Source: Mixta calida
Lineage (GTDB): Bacteria; Pseudomonadota; Gammaproteobacteria; Enterobacterales; Enterobacteriaceae
Direction: 5' to 3'
Length of the DNA stretch: 64,000 nucleotides
NCBI RefSeq assembly: GCF_002953215.1
Contig: NZ_CP026378.1
Span: 2,462,540 to 2,526,539 of the forward strand
Numbering within the stretch: position 1 is the stretch's first letter; every line of letters starts with the position of its first letter. Both the position numbers and the translations under genes were made by a program. Under the pieces are notes generated by a model, which saw nothing but the letters and a program-made list of their open reading frames with translations, made no database searches and was not told the DNA's origin. Below are positions 14,975 to 22,363 of this stretch, piece by piece.

Positions 14975-15598
14975 TCAGGCAGCAATTTTAAGATTCTCCT
15001 TCTCCATTTCTCGCTTTATTGCGTAGAACATTTCTCCTTCAATGATATCCATCGCCCATTCGATTCTGTTTCGCGCTTCCTTGCTTGATATGCCGGTGTA
15101 ATAAATCAGACAGGAGCCAATGTTTTGCGCGCTCTTGCGTTTGCAGTATCGTAATCTGGCTACATTACGAAGCGGGTTATCTTTACCGAACGTCTTCACC
15201 ATGACGGATTCAACAAAGGCGGCATCATCTGATTCTTTGGCGAGAGCGATGATGTTTGCCGTTGATGACTGTGGTATCAGTAAATCCCTTGCTTTGCGGA
15301 ACAGCTCTTCACCACGAAGTCCTTCACAATGCAGCTGTGACACAATCTTTTCTATCTGCTTTCCCTTCTGCTCGCTCCACTCGCAGCGCATCATCAGGCG
15401 CCCAATTACATTCACTTCCCCCCGATCGTAATCTTCGCCGCCAAGATGGTCGCCCCACACAGTCAGGAGATGTCGAATCCATGCCTGCTGTGAGCGGTTG
15501 ATTGTTTTCCATCCTGTTCCGAACAATCTGCGCATATCAGCACTACTGCGAATCCCGGCCAGCCTGACCAGTTGCTGGAAGTCTCTTTCAATGCGCAT
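14975..15598 (-). CDS. Antitermination protein Q-like (possibly DUF1133 type)
   Basis: 207 aa, basic and helical, starting MRIERDFQQLVRLAGI, with GGGGGTG before the ATG. The body includes SQQAWIRHLLTVWGDHLGG, RLMMRCEWSEQKGKQIEKIV and LRYCKRKSAQNIGSCLIYYT, which I associate with late antitermination proteins of enterobacterial prophages. It is the last gene of the early-right operon and lies immediately before the pR'/tR' pair, which is the strongest argument. There is no zinc finger, so it is not the lambda type. It would let polymerase pass tR' and later terminators. Confidence 0.7.
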   Translation of the reverse strand: MRIERDFQQLVRLAGIRSSADMRRLFGTGWKTINRSQQAWIRHLLTVWGDHLGGEDYDRGEVNVIGRLMMRCEWSEQKGKQIEKIVSQLHCEGLRGEELFRKARDLLIPQSSTANIIALAKESDDAAFVESVMVKTFGKDNPLRNVARLRYCKRKSAQNIGSCLIYYTGISSKEARNRIEWAMDIIEGEMFYAIKREMEKENLKIAA

Positions 15599-15713
15599 TT
15601 TTCACCCCCATGATTTTCGCTGTGTTGCGGATGATCCGGTAATTTATCTCTGCCATGCCGCGCATTTTCATGATGCGAAGCTTCAGCCATTTCTCTTTGA
15701 GGTATTCGGTCAT
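15588..15713 (-). CDS. ylcG: YlcG-family small protein (41 aa)
   Basis: Hand-translated: ATG 15713 to TGA 15588. The product begins MTEYLKEKWLKLRIMKMRGM and continues with EINYRIIRNTAKIMG. This matches the pattern of E. coli DLP12 YlcG (LLRHRWGRLRLYRFPGS...DYRILKNYAKTLTG) at the basic residues, the DYRI/NYRI block and the final KIMG. Its start overlaps the upstream gene by 4 nt and its end overlaps the Q-like gene by 11 nt. The function is unknown. Confidence 0.7.
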   Translation of the reverse strand: MTEYLKEKWLKLRIMKMRGMAEINYRIIRNTAKIMGVKNAH

Positions 15714-15934
15714 GCTGCACGCTCCATTGCCTGTTCGTAGCTCAGATAAAGCCCCCAAAAGCTGACAAGCATATTTGCCTTAACGACCGCTTTTTCTTCG
15801 TTGCACCAACGGCAGAACCAGCCAGCAGCCATAGCCAACTCCTGCTCGATCTGATGCGGGCCCTCCAAATGAATTGGGAAAATGAAATCGTCAAAAACTG
15901 CCGCTGTTGATATGGGATAAGTTATGTCGTTCAT
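15710..15934 (-). CDS. Small phage protein, function unknown
   Basis: 74 aa, beginning MNDITYPISTAAVFDDFIF, with a WFCRWCNEEKA segment (two Cys spaced by three) and an aromatic C-terminus (SFWGLYLSYEQAMERAA). It overlaps rusA and the ylcG-like gene by 4 nt each, so it is translated as part of the nin-region operon. No family recognised. Confidence 0.55.
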   Translation of the reverse strand: MNDITYPISTAAVFDDFIFPIHLEGPHQIEQELAMAAGWFCRWCNEEKAVVKANMLVSFWGLYLSYEQAMERAA

Positions 15935-16293
15935 GCTTCCTCCAACTCGGTGATTACCACTTCCAGCCGTCCGCCCTTCACCACTTCGCAGCGAACCATA
16001 CGCACGTCATCAATGAGGCTGTCATCAGCAATGACGCCTGCATGAGTGAGCGAGTCGAGAGGTGCTTTAAAGAGGTTGTCGAGGTCACGCCGGGCGCGTG
16101 TAGGTGGATATGCAAGGATTTTTACTTTCAGCCTGCCGGCCAGTTGGTATTGCTGATTTGCTTCGGTGACTTGCTGCGTTACTGCTGCGGTGTATTCCCT
16201 TCCCTTTTTGCTCTTTATCTTTCGCCCGCGGAATACTGAGAAGAGGTGATTATTTCCGGGCGGCCATGGAAGCGTCAGCCTGTATTCATTCAT
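15931..16293 (-). CDS. rusA: RusA-type Holliday junction resolvase
   Basis: 120 aa, the usual RusA size. The start MNEYRLTLPWPPGNNHLF carries the PP..NH motif of the family, and the acidic catalytic block appears as PPTRARRDLDNLFKAPLDSL followed by GVIADDSLIDDV; the Asp residues of RRDLDN and DDS match the metal-binding aspartates. The dimer cuts four-way junctions and would resolve replication or recombination intermediates before packaging. It overlaps the ybcO-like gene by 4 nt. Confidence 0.92.
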   Translation of the reverse strand: MNEYRLTLPWPPGNNHLFSVFRGRKIKSKKGREYTAAVTQQVTEANQQYQLAGRLKVKILAYPPTRARRDLDNLFKAPLDSLTHAGVIADDSLIDDVRMVRCEVVKGGRLEVVITELEEA

Positions 16294-16580
16294 CGCTTCA
16301 CCTTTCCTTCCCGCAGTAATGCATCCTGAGTCCTGATAACGCCTTCCAGATGCGCTATGCGAGCCTCAGTGACGTCACGGCGCCTTGTGCGTCGGTCTAT
16401 CTCATCGTGGCACCCTGAACATGCCCAGGCGCCGAAAAGGTCATCTGGCTTCATTCCTGTGCCGCATATCCCTACCATCCGGTAGTGCGCGAGTACGACC
16501 GTTTCAGGATTGCCATTACACACACCCGGCAGCCTGACCTGGCATTCCCTGCCGCGCGCTTCTTTTCGCAAGTTACTCAT
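16290..16580 (-). CDS. ybcO: YbcO-like nuclease-domain protein (DUF1364)
   Basis: 96 aa from ATG 16580, chosen because GGAGGAAGG precedes it; an upstream extension to 16679 has no matching signal. MSNLRKEARGRECQVRLPGVC is nearly identical in pattern to DLP12 YbcO, and the Cys/His set (CQVRLPGVC, VLAHYR, WACSGCHDEIDRRTR) forms an HNH-like zinc site. A nuclease role is likely but unproven here. It lies between a small zinc-binding gene and rusA. Confidence 0.85.
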   Translation of the reverse strand: MSNLRKEARGRECQVRLPGVCNGNPETVVLAHYRMVGICGTGMKPDDLFGAWACSGCHDEIDRRTRRRDVTEARIAHLEGVIRTQDALLREGKVKR

Positions 16581-16713
16581 CGCCTTCCTCCCCATAAAAG
16601 TTCGGGTCTCTGAATATCGTGTAGAAAGCACAGCAGTCACTGCAGACAAAGGTTTCGTCTGGTGACAGCGGCAACCCACAATCTGCGCAATGTGGCTCTT
16701 CAGGCTGCGTCAT
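16573..16713 (-). CDS. Small zinc-ribbon-like protein (46 aa)
   Basis: Hand-translated from ATG 16713 to TAA 16573. Two Cys pairs, CADCG near residue 10 and CSDCC near residue 25, could bind one zinc. The ends are acidic ([15 protein letters not shown]). It overlaps the methylase stop by 14 nt and the ybcO-like start by 8 nt, as expected for a packed nin operon. The function is unknown. Confidence 0.6.
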   Translation of the reverse strand: MTQPEEPHCADCGLPLSPDETFVCSDCCAFYTIFRDPNFYGEEGDE

Positions 16714-17740
16714 GTTGCGTCTCCATATATGCCTCTATGAAGCCTTTCGCGACTTCCGCGTTGATTGCATTGCCGTAGGCGCGCAGTCGTCCCACTCTTT
16801 GGGTAGCGCCATTAACCAGCGGGAATGAGCCGGGTTCAACTGGCCGCCACTTTCCATCCCTGCAGAAGAGCCAGTCAGCATCTCTCCAGAAGCCGTTAAC
16901 CGCTGAGGTGCTGGCATCGGCTTGGTTATGTCGATTCCTGACCCTTGAATCTGGGCTCCGCAGAGAGCTGATGTTTTCCTGCTGCTGTCCGTGTTCCCCG
17001 ATGCGCTGTTTCCATTCTGAGCTGGCGTCCCAGCCATTGGAGTTGGCCATCCCGCCAGTGATGCTGCCCAGCCCATCTTGTTGGGTGTTTGACGCCCGTC
17101 TCCACTCATCTGAACTTTGGTGCAGTTGGTTATCATGGAGACTTGCGGCGTCGGCCAACCTGCCAGTTGAGCTTCTGACTGCAGATTCATTCCCCCCTGC
17201 CTGCCGCTCGTCCCGGCGCCCGTTCCGTTGTTCGCTGTCGGAGTTGGCCACCCAGAAGAGGCGCTGTCTGATGTGCGGCGCACCGAAGCCCGCAGCGCAT
17301 AGATCGACAGCTGCTGAGGTGTATCCCGTTCCTTCCAGGTCAGTTTGTACAAGGTCGAACCAAGCGAGTCCGTCTTTGCTTGCAACCTGCTCACCAAAGA
17401 CTGTTTCAGGTCTGCATTTTTCGATGAGGTAGTGGAAGTGGGGACAAAGGTGCCGCTCGTCAGCAAACCCGCTGCCTTTGCCTGCCGCGCTGAAAGGCTG
17501 GCATGGACAGCTTCCAGTCCAGACGGGCCGATCGTCTCGCCATCCTGCCTGGCGTAATGCGTAACTCCAGACACCGATTCCGGCGAAGAAGTGGCACTGG
17601 GTAAAGCCTCGCAAATCTCCGGGTGTAACATCTTCAATGCTCCTTTCGTCCACAACGCCGGGGGCGATGTGACCTGCTTCAATTAGGTTTCTCAGCCACT
17701 GGGCGGCGTATGGTTCGATTTCGTTGTAATAAGCCGTCAT
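16700..17740 (-). CDS. DNA (cytosine-5) methyltransferase
   Basis: 346 aa. Conserved motifs: I HFFAGIG (about 50-56), [11 protein letters not shown] with catalytic Cys at about 80, VI-like FGEQV (115-119), VIII IRQRLFW (157-163) and [11 protein letters not shown] near 320. The stretch of about 165-285 between VIII and X, where target recognition should lie, is hydrophilic and repetitive ([17 protein letters not shown]). A second long frame occupies the same DNA (see 16735-17631). The product would methylate cytosines, perhaps to evade restriction. It overlaps the ninE-like gene by 4 nt. Confidence 0.88.
   Translation of the reverse strand: MTAYYNEIEPYAAQWLRNLIEAGHIAPGVVDERSIEDVTPGDLRGFTQCHFFAGIGVWSYALRQAGWRDDRPVWTGSCPCQPFSAAGKGSGFADERHLCPHFHYLIEKCRPETVFGEQVASKDGLAWFDLVQTDLEGTGYTSAAVDLCAAGFGAPHIRQRLFWVANSDSEQRNGRRDERQAGGNESAVRSSTGRLADAASLHDNQLHQSSDEWRRASNTQQDGLGSITGGMANSNGWDASSEWKQRIGEHGQQQENISSLRSPDSRVRNRHNQADASTSAVNGFWRDADWLFCRDGKWRPVEPGSFPLVNGATQRVGRLRAYGNAINAEVAKGFIEAYMETQHDAA
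16735..17631 (-). CDS. Overlapping frame inside the cytosine methylase gene (298 codons)
   Basis: A same-strand, +1-shifted open frame that lies wholly inside the methylase gene. ATG 17631 is preceded by AAAGGAG with an 8-nt spacer. The predicted protein has three GWPTP motifs ([32 protein letters not shown]), an [25 protein letters not shown] block and a C-terminal [20 protein letters not shown] recall unassigned phage/metagenome proteins with these blocks, but cannot confirm it here. Conservation could be a passive result of methylase constraint plus codon bias. Translation is unproven. Confidence 0.4.
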   Translation of the reverse strand: MLHPEICEALPSATSSPESVSGVTHYARQDGETIGPSGLEAVHASLSARQAKAAGLLTSGTFVPTSTTSSKNADLKQSLVSRLQAKTDSLGSTLYKLTWKERDTPQQLSIYALRASVRRTSDSASSGWPTPTANNGTGAGTSGRQGGMNLQSEAQLAGWPTPQVSMITNCTKVQMSGDGRQTPNKMGWAASLAGWPTPMAGTPAQNGNSASGNTDSSRKTSALCGAQIQGSGIDITKPMPAPQRLTASGEMLTGSSAGMESGGQLNPAHSRWLMALPKEWDDCAPTAMQSTRKSRKAS

Positions 17741-17910
17741 CGCGCCGTCCTCACCCTATTCCACATAGCAACACGCAGCCGGTAGCCGTGGTCGTATGAT
17801 GTGACCTGACTGGCGGGAGGTATTGGCTTGGGTTTTTTTCGGGAAAGTTTCGTGGGCTGGAAGATGAGGTTATCGAGGGCTTTCTGTGTGATGCTCACTC
17901 TTTGTCGCAT
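17737..17910 (-). CDS. ninE: NinE-family protein
   Basis: 57 aa from ATG 17910, with GGAGGG four nt upstream. It reads MRQRVSITQKALDNLIFQPT, then KLSRKKPKPIPPASQV, followed by a basic end. This follows the NinE pattern (MRRQRRSITD..C.Y.PTKR.R.K.KPIP..S.V) seen in lambdoid phages. NinE is a small nin-region protein of unknown function. The gene overlaps both neighbours, fitting operon expression. Confidence 0.75.
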   Translation of the reverse strand: MRQRVSITQKALDNLIFQPTKLSRKKPKPIPPASQVTSYDHGYRLRVAMWNRVRTAR

Positions 17911-18236
17911 GAGTCCCTCCACAATCCGTCTGCCTGCAGGTCAGCTTTCAGCTTTGCTTCGCTCTGCACCAGTTCGCGGAATTTGCGAGTGATATGGCCG
18001 GCGGGATAAGTCTGCTTTGATACCGTGGCGATGAAGTTCTTCACCGGCGCCGCTTTGGCTTTCTTCGCCAGCTCTTTGCAGCAGCTGCGAATCATCTTTG
18101 GTGAGCCGTTGTGGATTTTGTCGCACAGGCTCAGCGTGAGAATGACGTCGATAGATTCACCAAGCAGCGCGGTAGTCGCCGGGCTCTCAGTCGGTAACTG
18201 CATTGCCAGGCGTGTTGCGGGGAAATACTCATGCAT
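17895..18236 (-). CDS. Phage protein with TYPAG motif, function unknown
   Basis: 113 aa from ATG 18236, with GAGGTG upstream. It begins MHEYFPATRLAMQLPTE. A cysteine-containing helical middle is followed by a lysine/alanine-rich part (KELAKKAKAAPVKNFIATVS) and the block KQTYPAGHITRKFRELVQSE near the C-terminus. The same TYPAG block ends the neighbouring upstream gene, so the two may share a C-terminal domain. No known family recognised. Confidence 0.55.
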   Translation of the reverse strand: MHEYFPATRLAMQLPTESPATTALLGESIDVILTLSLCDKIHNGSPKMIRSCCKELAKKAKAAPVKNFIATVSKQTYPAGHITRKFRELVQSEAKLKADLQADGLWRDSCDKE

Positions 18237-18594
18237 GGCGCACCTCACGAATCAGCTTGTTGAACTCAGCCATCAGGAAGCCAGCCGGATATGTTTTCTT
18301 CGGCTCGGCAAGTTTCTTCATCCAGTCCGGCAGAAGCTCTTTATCAACCTGCCGGACGTTGCGAATGATGTAATCCTCTCCAACAGAAACGAGTCGGTAC
18401 TGCAACTTTCGCGGGTTTCCCTTTTTCAACAACTTCACGTTTACTGACTCGGCCATGCGATGCAGCGCCGAGGTAATGACGGATAAGTGGACACTGCCGT
18501 ATTTGCCGCCAACGAGGTATTTAATCTCTGTCGCGGTAAACCATTTGTTTCTGGGTACGCTGTCGATAATCATCAGGTTCGGTGGAAGTCTCAT
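18229..18594 (-). CDS. Phage protein with winged-helix-like N-terminus and TYPAG motif
   Basis: 121 aa. Residues about 8-70 look like a winged helix (KWFTATEIKYLVGGKYGSVH, ITSALHRMAESVNVKLLKKG, then RKLQYRLVSVG). The C-terminal KKTYPAGFLMAEFNKLIREV resembles the end of the next gene downstream. It may be a DNA-binding regulator in the nin region. It overlaps both neighbours by a few bases. Confidence 0.55.
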   Translation of the reverse strand: MRLPPNLMIIDSVPRNKWFTATEIKYLVGGKYGSVHLSVITSALHRMAESVNVKLLKKGNPRKLQYRLVSVGEDYIIRNVRQVDKELLPDWMKKLAEPKKTYPAGFLMAEFNKLIREVRHA

Positions 18595-18785
18595 GCTGCA
18601 CTCCTGTATTCCGTTTTAACGGTGCCAAGATTTTCAGTAGTAAACATGGCGTTGCGGTCCGGGTCGGTATTCATCACTTCCATAACCCCTCCAAAGCGTT
18701 GATAAACGCTGAATGAAGATTCATAGACGTGAGCAAGCCACACAGCTTCTTCGATAGCTGCGTTAATGTTGGTGAAAAGGGTCAT
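18591..18785 (-). CDS. Small phage protein, function unknown
   Basis: 64 aa from ATG 18785, the start that avoids overlap with ninB; a longer frame to 18833 exists. The sequence begins MTLFTNINAAIEEAVWLAHV and is acidic with aromatic residues. It follows ninB by one base and overlaps the next gene by 4 nt. There are no membrane segments. Not recognised. Confidence 0.5.
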   Translation of the reverse strand: MTLFTNINAAIEEAVWLAHVYESSFSVYQRFGGVMEVMNTDPDRNAMFTTENLGTVKTEYRSAA

Positions 18786-18786
18786 G

Positions 18787-19218
18787 TTAGTTACCGAAGC
18801 GAGAGGCCCATTCTGCTGCGCGGGCTGACTCATCGCTGAATTGAACGTTGTGTTCGGCGCCGAACGCGTGAATCAGGGTTATCAAATCCCTCATCTCACT
18901 GACGCGCATTTTGCTTGTTGATTTACCGAGGACTACAAAGCCGTCACCTTTCAGATTCGGCACCGCCTCCTGCCCGTTCAGGCTTGCGCTAAACAGGTGC
19001 TTCCAGCTCTCCGGCGCCAGTTTTCGCCCATGCCAGACAACCTGCGATGAGATGTCATGCAGGCAAGCCCATAAAAGGGCGTTCTGTTCGAGGCTTCTGG
19101 TGCGTTCTGAGATGGTTACTACGAGAGGGGTCTTACTGTCTGTCTGGAGGTTCTGGATGGCTTCTATGCAGTTCTGGCGTATTCGGTTATCTCTGATGAG
19201 GTACGTCTGTTTCTCCAT
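18787..19218 (-). CDS. ninB: NinB recombination protein (Orf family)
   Basis: 143 aa from ATG 19218, set by GGAGGAG immediately upstream; the frame extends to 19278 without a good signal. The block TRSLEQNALLWACLHDIS followed by WHGRKLAPESWKHLF is the NinB/Orf signature (R..QN...WA.L.D). Lambda Orf binds single-stranded DNA and SSB and replaces host RecFOR. It works with the RecE/RecT pair and RusA encoded elsewhere in this prophage. Confidence 0.88.
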   Translation of the reverse strand: MEKQTYLIRDNRIRQNCIEAIQNLQTDSKTPLVVTISERTRSLEQNALLWACLHDISSQVVWHGRKLAPESWKHLFSASLNGQEAVPNLKGDGFVVLGKSTSKMRVSEMRDLITLIHAFGAEHNVQFSDESARAAEWASRFGN

Positions 19219-19381
19219 CTCTCCTCCGGTGCTTATCTGTTTCCGGAATCGGGAATTCACCCACAGGCGATGCTTCACATCGAATGCACCACTTATGCCA
19301 CCAGGGCTGGTCTTCGCGGAACCTGTCTGCGGGCTTGGGTATCTGGCATCTGTCGCAGCGGTAAAGTCGGTGGCTATCCAT
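19187..19381 (-). CDS. Small zinc-finger-like phage protein
   Basis: 64 aa. CDRCQIPKPADRF and WCIRCEASP give two CxxC pairs about 21 residues apart, suggesting one zinc site. The C-terminus is basic and charged. It overlaps the ninB start by 32 nt and the upstream gene by 8 nt. The nin regions of related phages often carry such short zinc proteins; the function is unknown. Confidence 0.55.
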   Translation of the reverse strand: MDSHRLYRCDRCQIPKPADRFREDQPWWHKWCIRCEASPVGEFPIPETDKHRRRDGETDVPHQR

Positions 19382-19556
19382 CGCTCTGCTCCTGTTTGCT
19401 GCTTAACGCTGCCTGCCAGCCATCGCGCCAGATTTCCCAGCTTGTTTCGACAACATCCGGGCTTGGGTAATCGTCAGGATGCCAGCCTGTGTGGTCCTCA
19501 AAACTTTCTGCAAATAGCTCTCGCTGCTGCCGCTCCAGCTCATCGTTGTTTGTCAT
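19374..19556 (-). CDS. Small acidic phage protein, function unknown
   Basis: 60 aa from ATG 19556, with AGGGGG 5 nt upstream. It begins MTNNDELERQQRELFAESFE and has a Trp-rich second half (ETSWEIWRDGWQAAL). This helix-rich sequence with spaced Trp looks like a short protein-interaction module. It overlaps its downstream neighbour by 8 nt. Not recognised. Confidence 0.5.
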   Translation of the reverse strand: MTNNDELERQQRELFAESFEDHTGWHPDDYPSPDVVETSWEIWRDGWQAALSSKQEQSDG

Positions 19557-19747
19557 CAGAACCCCCTCAGCTGCCACTCGGCACGAAGCGCTGAGTTAGC
19601 CGCCGTCCTCAATGCTTTCTGCCTTGAATGCTCCTGTTCTGCATCCTTGAGCGGAGTCATTGCTGCAAGAATGGCCGTAACTTTCAGTAGGTCTTCATAG
19701 GCATTCTCTAAAGCCTGCTTATCTGTTGGGTTAGCATTCAAGCTCAT
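19556..19747 (-). CDS. Small helical phage protein, function unknown
   Basis: 63 aa from ATG 19747; AGAAGG lies 8 nt upstream, better placed for this Met than for the ATG at 19753. The protein is a predicted pair of helices (KQALENAYEDLLKVTAILAA; EHSRQKALRTAANSALRAEW). The start lies inside the end of the helicase gene (stop at 19731), so translation is coupled. The function is unknown. Confidence 0.5.
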   Translation of the reverse strand: MSLNANPTDKQALENAYEDLLKVTAILAAMTPLKDAEQEHSRQKALRTAANSALRAEWQLRGF

Positions 19748-21107
19748 GCTCATATCCTTCTCGTTTAAGTTGACGAATATCCAGTGGGTCGAGGCCAGAC
19801 AACGCACTGCTGAAGTAGTAAGCCTTTTCCGCGCCCGGAACGTGGCGAGACTTGGTGCAAATAATTTCAGTGACGCCTTTCATTTCAGTCTGCGGATTGT
19901 ATTTTTCGTCCTTGTAAACCATGAAAATCACATCTGCTTCCTGCTCGATTACACCTGATTCGCGCAGGTCGGCATTCACAGGCCGTTTATTGGCTCGCTG
20001 CTCAAGGTTTCGGTTAAGCTGGGCCAGAGCAATTACCGGGCACCGAAGTTCTTTAGCCAGGTTCTTCAGGCCGGTGGCGATCTCCCCGACAGACTGGTTC
20101 ATGTTCTCCGGATTGGTCATTTTCATCTTCTGCAGATAGTCCACGATAATCACGCCGAGACCGCCGGTCTGCTTATGCATACGCCGGGCCTCTGCACGGA
20201 TCTGATGAACGCTCAGGGCTGTTTTATCGTTGATGTGAATCGGCGCCTGCTGGAATTCACACATTGCGTTACTCAGCTTGCCCCACGCTGCATCACAAAC
20301 CGCTTTGTTCTCTTCGTTGAGAAGCTGCTCTTTGCTGATTCGGGCGCGATGATAGGCTATGCGTTGCGAAATTTGCTCGATGGGCATTTCAAGGCTGAAG
20401 AAAAGAACTGGCTTTTTGCTGTGCAGAGCCACGCACTCTGTAACAGTGGTGCTGAACATGGTCTTACCCATGCCAGGCCTGCCGCCAACCACGATGAAAT
20501 CAGTGTTGTTAAAGCCACCGAAAGCTTCGTCGATAGTTTGCATCCCCAGCTGTGTGCGGTGCTTCCAGACGTCACCGTTGATGATCGACTCAATCTCATT
20601 AATCGAGATGTTAATGCCGTCCATGATGTGCCGTGTTCCTGAATCCTGCTGCGTCTCTATCGCGCCAATTTCTGACTGAATGGTGCCGATAATATCCGCC
20701 AGTGGCTGCACTCCAGGCTGATTCAGCTTTGCCATTCCATTATTCAGGGCTGACGCAACACGGCGCCCGAGGGAAAGCTCTTTCAGTTTGCTGACATATG
20801 CCGGAAGGTTACGTGCTGACGGAGTGTTTTTTGATACTTCCGCCAGGTATCCAAAGCCGCCTGCAATCTCAATTTCTCCAGTCTGCTCGAGGTCAGCGCT
20901 CAATGTCAGCAAGTCTATTTTCGAGCCTGATGCATGAAGCCGCTTTATCCCACGAATGGCAATCCGGTGAGCCGCACTGGTGAAATCATCTTCCTGCAGG
21001 TTCTCAATGGCATCCATTGCGCTATCCTGCAAATCTTCAACCAGCGTAGCTATCAGAAGGGAACCGATAACGCTTTGTTCTACATACATGTCTGCGAATT
21101 TAGTCAT
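19731..21107 (-). CDS. DnaB-type replicative helicase
   Basis: 458 aa, full length for a DnaB homologue (P22 gp12 type). The N-terminal helical domain (about 1-150) starts FADMYVEQSVIGSLL. The RecA-like ATPase has Walker A GGRPGMGKT (208-216), Walker B VIIVDYLQ (319-326) and the QLNRNLEQR segment with the arginine-finger region. It would replace host DnaB at the phage origin, loaded by the O-like initiator next to it. It overlaps the upstream gene by 4 nt. Confidence 0.93.
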   Translation of the reverse strand: MTKFADMYVEQSVIGSLLIATLVEDLQDSAMDAIENLQEDDFTSAAHRIAIRGIKRLHASGSKIDLLTLSADLEQTGEIEIAGGFGYLAEVSKNTPSARNLPAYVSKLKELSLGRRVASALNNGMAKLNQPGVQPLADIIGTIQSEIGAIETQQDSGTRHIMDGINISINEIESIINGDVWKHRTQLGMQTIDEAFGGFNNTDFIVVGGRPGMGKTMFSTTVTECVALHSKKPVLFFSLEMPIEQISQRIAYHRARISKEQLLNEENKAVCDAAWGKLSNAMCEFQQAPIHINDKTALSVHQIRAEARRMHKQTGGLGVIIVDYLQKMKMTNPENMNQSVGEIATGLKNLAKELRCPVIALAQLNRNLEQRANKRPVNADLRESGVIEQEADVIFMVYKDEKYNPQTEMKGVTEIICTKSRHVPGAEKAYYFSSALSGLDPLDIRQLKREGYEHELEC

Positions 21108-21735
21108 GCTGTTGCTCCCTGTGATTCCTTGTATTCACGACGCACCTGCTCGTAAACCTTTGCCCAGTTTTTGTTGTCGAGTATCCAGTCGAGTGTCAGC
21201 CAGTACTTTTCCTGAAGGCTGTCTGCCAGCGTGGATTTGCGGATCAGCTTGAAGATGGTGTCGATATGCTTAACCTCACGCCATGCGCCCTGATTGGTCT
21301 TGCCGTTCCAGATTCGCTCAAGCCCCTGATAAGCCGGGCGAGATTTGTTCCACTCATGAAGCTCAACTGCTCTTTCAGGAAACTTCCTATTCCAGAGGCT
21401 GACCAGTTGCTCATGCGGACAGGGCACCGGGTTGCGATCTGCTCCCTCTTCCCACTTCAGAGCGTCTGACAGATAACCATCGAACCGGGTCATCCGGCAC
21501 AAGTTGTTTGTCGATGGCTTGTGCTTCCAGACCGATACTGCCCAGCGCGTTACCAGCTTGACCTCATCAACGCTGAAGCAAACGCCTTTAGCCTTGACCG
21601 TGGTAAGCGCTTTTTCAAAAGGCGCTGTTGCAGAGCAACGACTGGAAGTCAGTTCGTTGTAATAATCCAGACATTCCTGAGCAGACTCAGAAACGCCCCC
21701 TTGGGGGTATGGGGGTTTTATTATTGTCTTTGGTA
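21104..21735 (-). pseudogene. Replication initiator O-like, C-terminal part (shifted frame)
   Basis: The annotated-type ATG is at 21502, but the same frame is open upstream to about 21735 and encodes sensible sequence: AQECLDYYNELTSS, then VKLVTRWAVSVWKHKPSTN. This resembles the C-terminal domain of O-like proteins that contacts the helicase loader or helicase. It is in the +1 frame relative to the N-terminal part (21687-22202). The two overlap at three five-base C/G runs (21696-21715), suggesting a single gene broken by an indel, a programmed shift or a sequencing error. Confidence 0.65.
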
Positions 21736-22202
21736 AGACTGTTTAGGGTGTCGGGTGATTTCGCCCAACCTGAAACTCTTTTTTGCCCAACTTTTTGGGC
21801 GGAACCACCCAACTTTTTCTGGGTAGTTTTTACTGTCTTGAAAAGCTGCCATTCATCAAGCTTTACGTTAACGCTTACCAGCTTTAAACCGCCTGATTTT
21901 CTGAGGTTTATGATGCGTCGCTCAGCCAGAACTTTAAGGGCTGCCGCAACATCAGAATCATCGAGGTCGGTCACTTCCGCCAGATAGGTATTGGTTACCC
22001 GATCCTCTGACTTATTCCAGCCAAATGTGCAGTAGATAACCGCATCGAAAACCTGATGTTCGCGTCCTGCCATTTTGAGCTTTGGTTTGAGCTTGCTGAT
22101 GCTGGTAGCGATGCGCATGTATCCATCATCAAGGCTCGCCACTTTACGCTCCACGGCCTCCGTAGAAGGCCTGTAATCGGATAAACGACTAACGACACTC
22201 AT
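21687..22202 (-). pseudogene. Replication initiator O-like, N-terminal part
   Basis: 171 aa before a stop that follows the C-rich tract. It begins MSVVSRLSDYRPSTEAVERK. The winged-helix domain (about 20-110) includes LDDGYMRIATSI and VIYCTFGWNKSEDRVTNTYLAEVTDLDD, the phage replication protein O N-terminal signature (DDGY.R, YGWNK..D.I). It binds origin iterons, which in O genes usually lie inside the gene. The start overlaps the small upstream gene (ATGA). The protein is shorter than intact O-like proteins because of the frame break. Confidence 0.75.
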
Positions 22203-22339
22203 TTGCCCTTCCCCTTCGCTTTGTGGTCCTGCAGCATGCCTTTCAGCTTCTCAGCAACGACCGGATTGATAGAGCGGATGAAGTCGAGACGGGCAAGGTT
22301 TTTGTGGGATAAATGATTCCCAGTTGTGTGATTTCTCAT
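22199..22339 (-). CDS. Small basic protein between cII and O (46 aa)
   Basis: Hand-translated: ATG 22339 to TGA 22199, with GAGGT upstream. The product begins MRNHTTGNHLSHKNLARLDF and ends GMLQDHKAKGKGK, with net positive charge. It overlaps the O-like start by 4 nt, so it may couple translation between cII and O. No family recognised, but the frame fits the operon well. Confidence 0.55.
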   Translation of the reverse strand: MRNHTTGNHLSHKNLARLDFIRSINPVVAEKLKGMLQDHKAKGKGK

Positions 22340-22363
22340 GTATAATTACCTCGTTGAATTGGT

